A stretch of DNA of 64,000 nucleotides. Origin: Rickettsia felis URRWXCal2 (GTDB lineage Bacteria; Pseudomonadota; Alphaproteobacteria; Rickettsiales; Rickettsiaceae). The stretch is taken from contig CP000053.1 in assembly GCA_000012145.1 (NCBI GenBank), positions 620,001-684,000 of the forward strand. The letters run 5' to 3'. Positions 60,624-64,000 of the stretch are shown here, piece after piece; position 1 is the stretch's first letter, and each line of letters opens with the position of its first letter. A model generated the notes under the pieces. That model searched no databases, was not told where the DNA came from, and was given only the letters and a program-made list of their open reading frames with translations. Made by a program: the position numbers and the translations under genes.

Positions 60624-61702
60624 AAAAAATAATTTTAGTAGCAGGTGGTACGGGCGGGCATTTTTTCCCGGCTGTTGCTCTTGGAGAAGAATTAATCAAG
60701 CGTGGATATGAAGTTCATTTTATTACTGATTTAAGATGCCAAAAATATATAAATCAGAATATGGGGTTAATTTTTCATATCTTAGATTTAAAACGCTCAG
60801 ATAATATTTTTTTATTTTTACCAAACTTATCAATTGCGATCTTAAAAGCTATTAAATTATTATATAATATCAGGTCTTCAGTTATTATAGGATTTGGCGG
60901 TTATCCTGTTATAGCTCCAATGTTTGCAGCAATTTTTTTAAGAGTACCGATTATAATTTATGAACAGAATTCTTACCTTGGAAAAGTTAATAAATTTTTT
61001 GCAAGCTTTGCTAAAAAGATAGCTATTTCTTATGAAGACGTAAAAAATTTACCAGAATTTGTAAAAAGTAAAATAGTAGTTACCGGTGGGATAGTTAGGG
61101 AGAATATTAGAAATGTATGTCATTCCCGCGAAAGCGGGAATGACATAAAGAGAAGCAAAGATAATATCTTTACCGTATTCATCTTTGGCGGTAGTCAAGG
61201 AGCTAAGCTATTTTCAGAGCTGATACCTGCAAGTATTCAAATTTTAATGCAAAAACAGCCAAATCTTAAATTAAATATAATCCAGCAAGCAGCATTAGAT
61301 GATCAAGTAAAAATAAAAGATATATACTCGAAATTAAACATTAATTATGAATTTGCCGAATTCTTTGATAATATGGCATTAAAATATAAAGAAGCTGATT
61401 TAGTGATTTCAAGAGCAGGAGCATCTACTATAGAAGAATTGACCTATATAGGGTTGCCGGCAATTTTTATCCCGCTGCCTAGTGCTGCGGATAATCATCA
61501 ATATTACAATGCAAAATTGCTTGCAGATAAAAAAGCAGGATGGTGTTTAGAGCAGAATAGCATTTCTGCCGAGGAATTAGCAGATAAAATACTCGATTTG
61601 ATAAATAATCCTAAGATATTAGAGGATACTTCACAAAATTTATTAAAAAGAAGAAAAGAAGGGCATGTGTTATTAAGTGATTTAATAGAAAGAGTGATTT
61701 AG
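60620..61702 (+). CDS. murG: UDP-GlcNAc transferase MurG, with an in-frame palindrome
   Basis: Makes lipid II from lipid I on the inner face of the membrane. It is 360 residues. The N-terminal [14 protein letters not shown] (residues 8-21), [10 protein letters not shown], the C-terminal FGGSQGA, and the UDP-binding [11 protein letters not shown] are intact. Residues about 167-176 ([10 protein letters not shown]) are a translated 30-bp perfect palindrome (61117-61146), placed in the linker between the two Rossmann domains, where added residues are tolerated. It overlaps ftsW (ATGA). Confidence 0.96.
   Translation: MKKIILVAGGTGGHFFPAVALGEELIKRGYEVHFITDLRCQKYINQNMGLIFHILDLKRSDNIFLFLPNLSIAILKAIKLLYNIRSSVIIGFGGYPVIAPMFAAIFLRVPIIIYEQNSYLGKVNKFFASFAKKIAISYEDVKNLPEFVKSKIVVTGGIVRENIRNVCHSRESGNDIKRSKDNIFTVFIFGGSQGAKLFSELIPASIQILMQKQPNLKLNIIQQAALDDQVKIKDIYSKLNINYEFAEFFDNMALKYKEADLVISRAGASTIEELTYIGLPAIFIPLPSAADNHQYYNAKLLADKKAGWCLEQNSISAEELADKILDLINNPKILEDTSQNLLKRRKEGHVLLSDLIERVI
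61117..61146. repeat. 30-bp perfect hairpin inside murG (minimal family C)
   Basis: The stem ATGTCATTCCCGC pairs with GCGGGAATGACAT around a GAAA loop, a very stable tetraloop hairpin in the mRNA. It is read in frame and equals the end of a family C element without the rest. Confidence 0.9.
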
Positions 61703-61713
61703 GTTCTGTTTTC

Positions 61714-61806
61714 CGTCATTGCGAGGAAAAACTGTAAGTTTTGACGAAGCAATCTCATGCTAAAGTCCTGAGATTGCCATGCTCCTTTTAGTCGCTCGCA
61801 ATGACG
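61714..61806. repeat. Palindromic repeat, family A
   Basis: CGTCATTGCGAGGAAAA to GTCGCTCGCAATGACG, directly after murG. The rest of the gap to 61951 is A/T-rich with no gene seen. Confidence 0.85.
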
Positions 61807-61950
61807 TGGTGGGAAACATACAACAAGACCAAAAATACCTCAGAATAACAATAATTTAATTAAGCCCACAGAAGTTCGGTTCTTTATCCTTGCAAGTTTA
61901 GCTATTATGTGGCATTAATCATAATAAAAGTTTTTGAATAATATAAATAT

Positions 61951-62607
61951 ATGTTAAAAAAAATTATAATATTATTTTTAGGAATGTTTTTACTTTCGGC
62001 TTGTACCGATAATTTTAGAAGCTATTTTCAAAGATCTGCAAATAATAGATTGGTTGATAGTAAAGGTGCTAAAGGCGGCAAAAGAAAACCTGTATATAAT
62101 AATAAATATATTACTTTGGCTAAAAAGAATATAGTAGAAGATAATCTTGATGATGATAACGACGATGATGATGACTATGATAGCGATAGTCCTTTAAGAG
62201 GAGAAAGAATCGATCCTGTAAAGAGAAATCGTGATATGTATCTTAAGATGATTAAAAGAGATATAGCAAGGCAAAAAGCAGAATCCGGCTTCGCTGAATC
62301 CGACGACGATATGACTTTAAATAGAGCAAATAAAAAGGTTAGAAAAGACGATAGCGATAAAGAAAAAAGGATGCAAGAGGAATTAAATCAGATAAAAGCA
62401 ATGCTTAGAGAAACTAAGCGTGATATATCAAAATATACTTGTCCAAATGCTACGGTAAACCAAAATTATGCACCGCCCGTTACAAATTATGAACCTGTAA
62501 ATTATCCACCGGTAAAAAATAGTAAGCCGTATAATAACAATTCTAAGGTAAAGCAAAAATTTATCCGTGAAGATGATGATAACGGTAGTAATGCTTGTTC
62601 GATATAA
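61951..62607 (+). CDS. Lipoprotein with acidic and Pro/Asn-rich regions, function unknown
   Basis: A 218-residue lipoprotein: lipobox LLSAC (Cys18). There follow a basic stretch (KGGKRKP), a long acidic run (about 67-82, mainly Asp), a charged helix with Arg/Lys/Glu (about 100-165), and a Pro/Asn-rich end ([11 protein letters not shown]...). There is no known domain. Low-complexity Asp and Asn stretches vary quickly between rickettsial species, and it may be a surface or periplasmic spacer. It stands alone between palindromes after murG. Confidence 0.7.
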
Positions 62608-62618
62608 TATATATCATT

Positions 62619-62777
62619 TTGCATGGCTACCAAATCGTCATTGCGAGGAGCGAAGCGACGTGGCAATCCAGAAAAAATAATAAAAAAATTCTGTAAATCA
62701 GAATTTTTAACTGGATTGCTTCGTCGAATTACTATGTAATCCTTCTCGCAATGACGAAAAACTGAGCCATGCAACAA
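62619..62777. repeat. Composite palindrome: family A (long) with outer TTGCATGG ends
   Basis: The family A core at 62636-62756 (CGTCATTGCGAGGAGC to TTCTCGCAATGACG, with an AATTCTG/CAGAATT inner arm) is framed by TTTTGCATGGC and GCCATGCAACAA. The nested layout is the same as for the family C composites. Confidence 0.75.
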
Positions 62778-62919
62778 GACCGGTCAAGTCACGGTATGAC
62801 AATTGTAATATATTTATCACTATTTAATAGATTTATTGTTTTTCAAATAAGATTATTATTTATTAATAAAAATTAATATTTGAATATAGAAATATGTTGA
62901 ATTTATTAATAGGTATATT

Positions 62920-63519
62920 ATGAAAAGTAAACTCTCAGTAAGTACCGCTAGTCTTACCTCTATAAAAGGCCTTCAAAACCTTATTGTTGCTGAAATAAAA
63001 GAATTAACAAAAAAATTACATTTTAAAGATTAAGAGCTTGAAAAAGCTTATGGGATGGCTTCAGATGATGTTTCTATTCAAGCAACAAGAGAACAGATAT
63101 TATATGCTTTAAAAGCTGTAGAATCTGCAAAACAACATTTGACAGACAAGACACAAGAATTTTGTAATAAATTAAATGACTACGGCATTTGTGTTGCTTA
63201 CTCATTTGCTAATTATAAAAGAAGCGGTAAGGATATATTAGAATTTGTATCACCTTATTTATTAAAAAACGCATCTGATATGGAATATATTAAGGCATAT
63301 ATTCCTGAAGCATATATAAAAGAAAGTAATAAAAATGATGCTATGGAATTGTTTGGTAAACGAGAGGTAAGAGACTATTTAGATCAAAAGTCTTCTGAGT
63401 TAGTAAGCAAATCGCCTGTACCGTCTACCCCTTCTACAACAGACACATTTAATTATGATAGTGATGAAATTACGGTTGCCGGAGAAGAGAAAACGACGCC
63501 GAATACTGAACAAGCTTGA
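62920..63519 (+). pseudogene. Helical Rickettsia protein gene with an internal TAA
   Basis: ATG 62920, with TAGG upstream, opens MKSKLSVSTASLTSIKG for 37 codons and stops at TAA 63031. The same frame continues at once (ELEKAYGMASDDVSIQAT) to TGA 63517. The original gene was about 199 codons. The downstream ATG at 63055 has GGG close by and could still start a 154-residue product. The protein is helical with an acidic, Thr/Ser-rich tail (VPSTPSTTD). No domain is recognised. Confidence 0.72.
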
Positions 63520-63525
63520 TAACGC

Positions 63526-63626
63526 TGTCATTCTGTGGTTTGTCCACGGGGTCTAGTTAAAAATACTAATATTATTAGTATTTTTAATTGTTTTTATGGA
63601 TACCGTGGTCGAGCCACGGTATGACA
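63526..63626. repeat. Palindromic repeat, family D
   Basis: TGTCATTCTGTGG...CCACGGGGTC on the left and ATACCGTGGTCGAGCCACGGTATGACAC on the right, with the AGTTAAAAATACTAAT loop shared with 35461. It is followed by GAGCCATACAACAATG. Confidence 0.8.
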
Positions 63627-63657
63627 CCGAACGGGTTTCTCGAGCCATACAACAATG

Positions 63658-64000
63658 TTAATCTTTCCAATTTAATTCCAGATAGCTTCTAATTTCAGCT
63701 TTGTAATTGCTATTTTTTAACCATCTCTTAGCTGCTTCTAAATATAGGAAAATTATCGGTGTAATATAAAGAGTAAGTAATTGTGATGTGAGTAGGCCGC
63801 CAACTACGGCAAGTCCTAACGATCTTCTCTCTGCTCCCGTTGTTCCGACTCCAAGAGCAATAGGCATAGCTCCCATTAGAGCCGCTAAGGTAGTCATCAT
63901 AATCGGTCTGAATCTTATTATACATGCTTCATAGATTGCTTCATGCGAAGATTTATTGTCGGTTCTCTCAAGTTCTAGAGCAAAATCGATTATCATAATA
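63658..64000 (-). CDS. RND efflux pump, AcrB-type (C-terminal part)
   Basis: The C-terminal ~114 residues of a tripartite-pump inner-membrane protein. The frame runs off the window at 64000, so the apparent Met at 63996 is internal. It shows the AcrB-type IMIIDFALE helix, the RFRPIMMTTLAALMGAMPIALG loop and helix that are highly conserved in HAE-1 members, and the GAERRSLGLAVVGGLL end. It has the usual last transmembrane segment and a short cytoplasmic tail. It would expel drugs or lipids with a fusion protein and TolC, not seen here. Confidence 0.9.
   Translation of the reverse strand, partial: IMIIDFALELERTDNKSSHEAIYEACIIRFRPIMMTTLAALMGAMPIALGVGTTGAERRSLGLAVVGGLLTSQLLTLYITPIIFLYLEAAKRWLKNSNYKAEIRSYLELNWKD

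Overview
The window is A/T-rich and reads as a chromosomal segment of a Rickettsia species (obligate intracellular alphaproteobacterium). The evidence is a nucleotide (ATP/ADP) translocase of the Tlc family, a class I lysyl-tRNA synthetase, a RalF-type Sec7 protein, ampG/proP-like MFS carriers, many decayed genes, and dozens of rickettsial palindromic elements, including two in-frame copies I recognise as RPE1. A full-length ralF and an IS256-type insertion sequence fit the R. felis-like (transitional) side of the genus better than the reduced spotted fever genomes, but I cannot fix the species from sequence alone.

Layout. 1-4375: lysK (3' part), an AEC transporter, and maeB. 4.5-15.1 kb is the accessory part: ralF, an MFS carrier, an IS256-family element inserted into a palindromic repeat, a 1081-residue coiled-coil protein with short internal repeats, mdh, and an ankyrin-like gene with a damaged start. 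15.4-20.6 kb: tlc, pyrG, kdsB, tRNA-Lys, tRNA-Ile and a Nudix hydrolase. 20.7-25.7 kb: a BMT5-like methyltransferase overlapping an AlkB-like dioxygenase, a divergent haem-copper oxidase subunit I-like protein carrying three in-frame palindromes, folE and proS. 25.7-33.7 kb: a Phd antitoxin with a perfect 24-bp palindromic operator and a dead RelE partner, ruvA, an LRR-like protein, ruvB, an MsbA-like ABC exporter, an AmpG-like carrier and a D,D-carboxypeptidase.

34-46.3 kb: rlpA with a BON lipoprotein, yciB, an FTR1 permease with a cupredoxin partner, an FKBP-like protein with a tiny membrane protein behind it, an intradiol dioxygenase-like protein, an LptM-like small lipoprotein, a TlpA-like protein, sppA, dut, a soluble lytic transglycosylase, a large pseudogene and an LD-carboxypeptidase. 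46.4-57.5 kb: addB, a C26 glutamine amidotransferase with RPE1, coxA, HEAT-like fragments, coxB with RPE1 splitting its signal peptide, a nucleotidyltransferase with a lipoprotein signal, an M23 peptidase and lspA. 57.6-64 kb: a BamF-like lipoprotein, murD-ftsW-murG, an acidic lipoprotein, another pseudogene, and the 3' end of an RND pump on the minus strand.

Much of the window serves peptidoglycan and envelope metabolism (dacF-like, ldcA-like, slt, rlpA, M23, murD-ftsW-murG, ampG-like, lspA, BamF-like and LptM-like lipoproteins). Another part serves aerobic energy and host-derived metabolism (maeB, mdh, coxA, coxB, tlc). Nearly every gap longer than 150 bp is occupied by palindromic repeats. 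I group these by their ends: family A (CGTCATTGCGAG ends), B (TATACTCG ends), C (TGTCATTCC/GGAATGACA ends), D (GTGTCATCCCGTGG ends) and RPE1. Several invade coding sequences in frame or supply the ends of genes. They are the dominant structural feature of the window.
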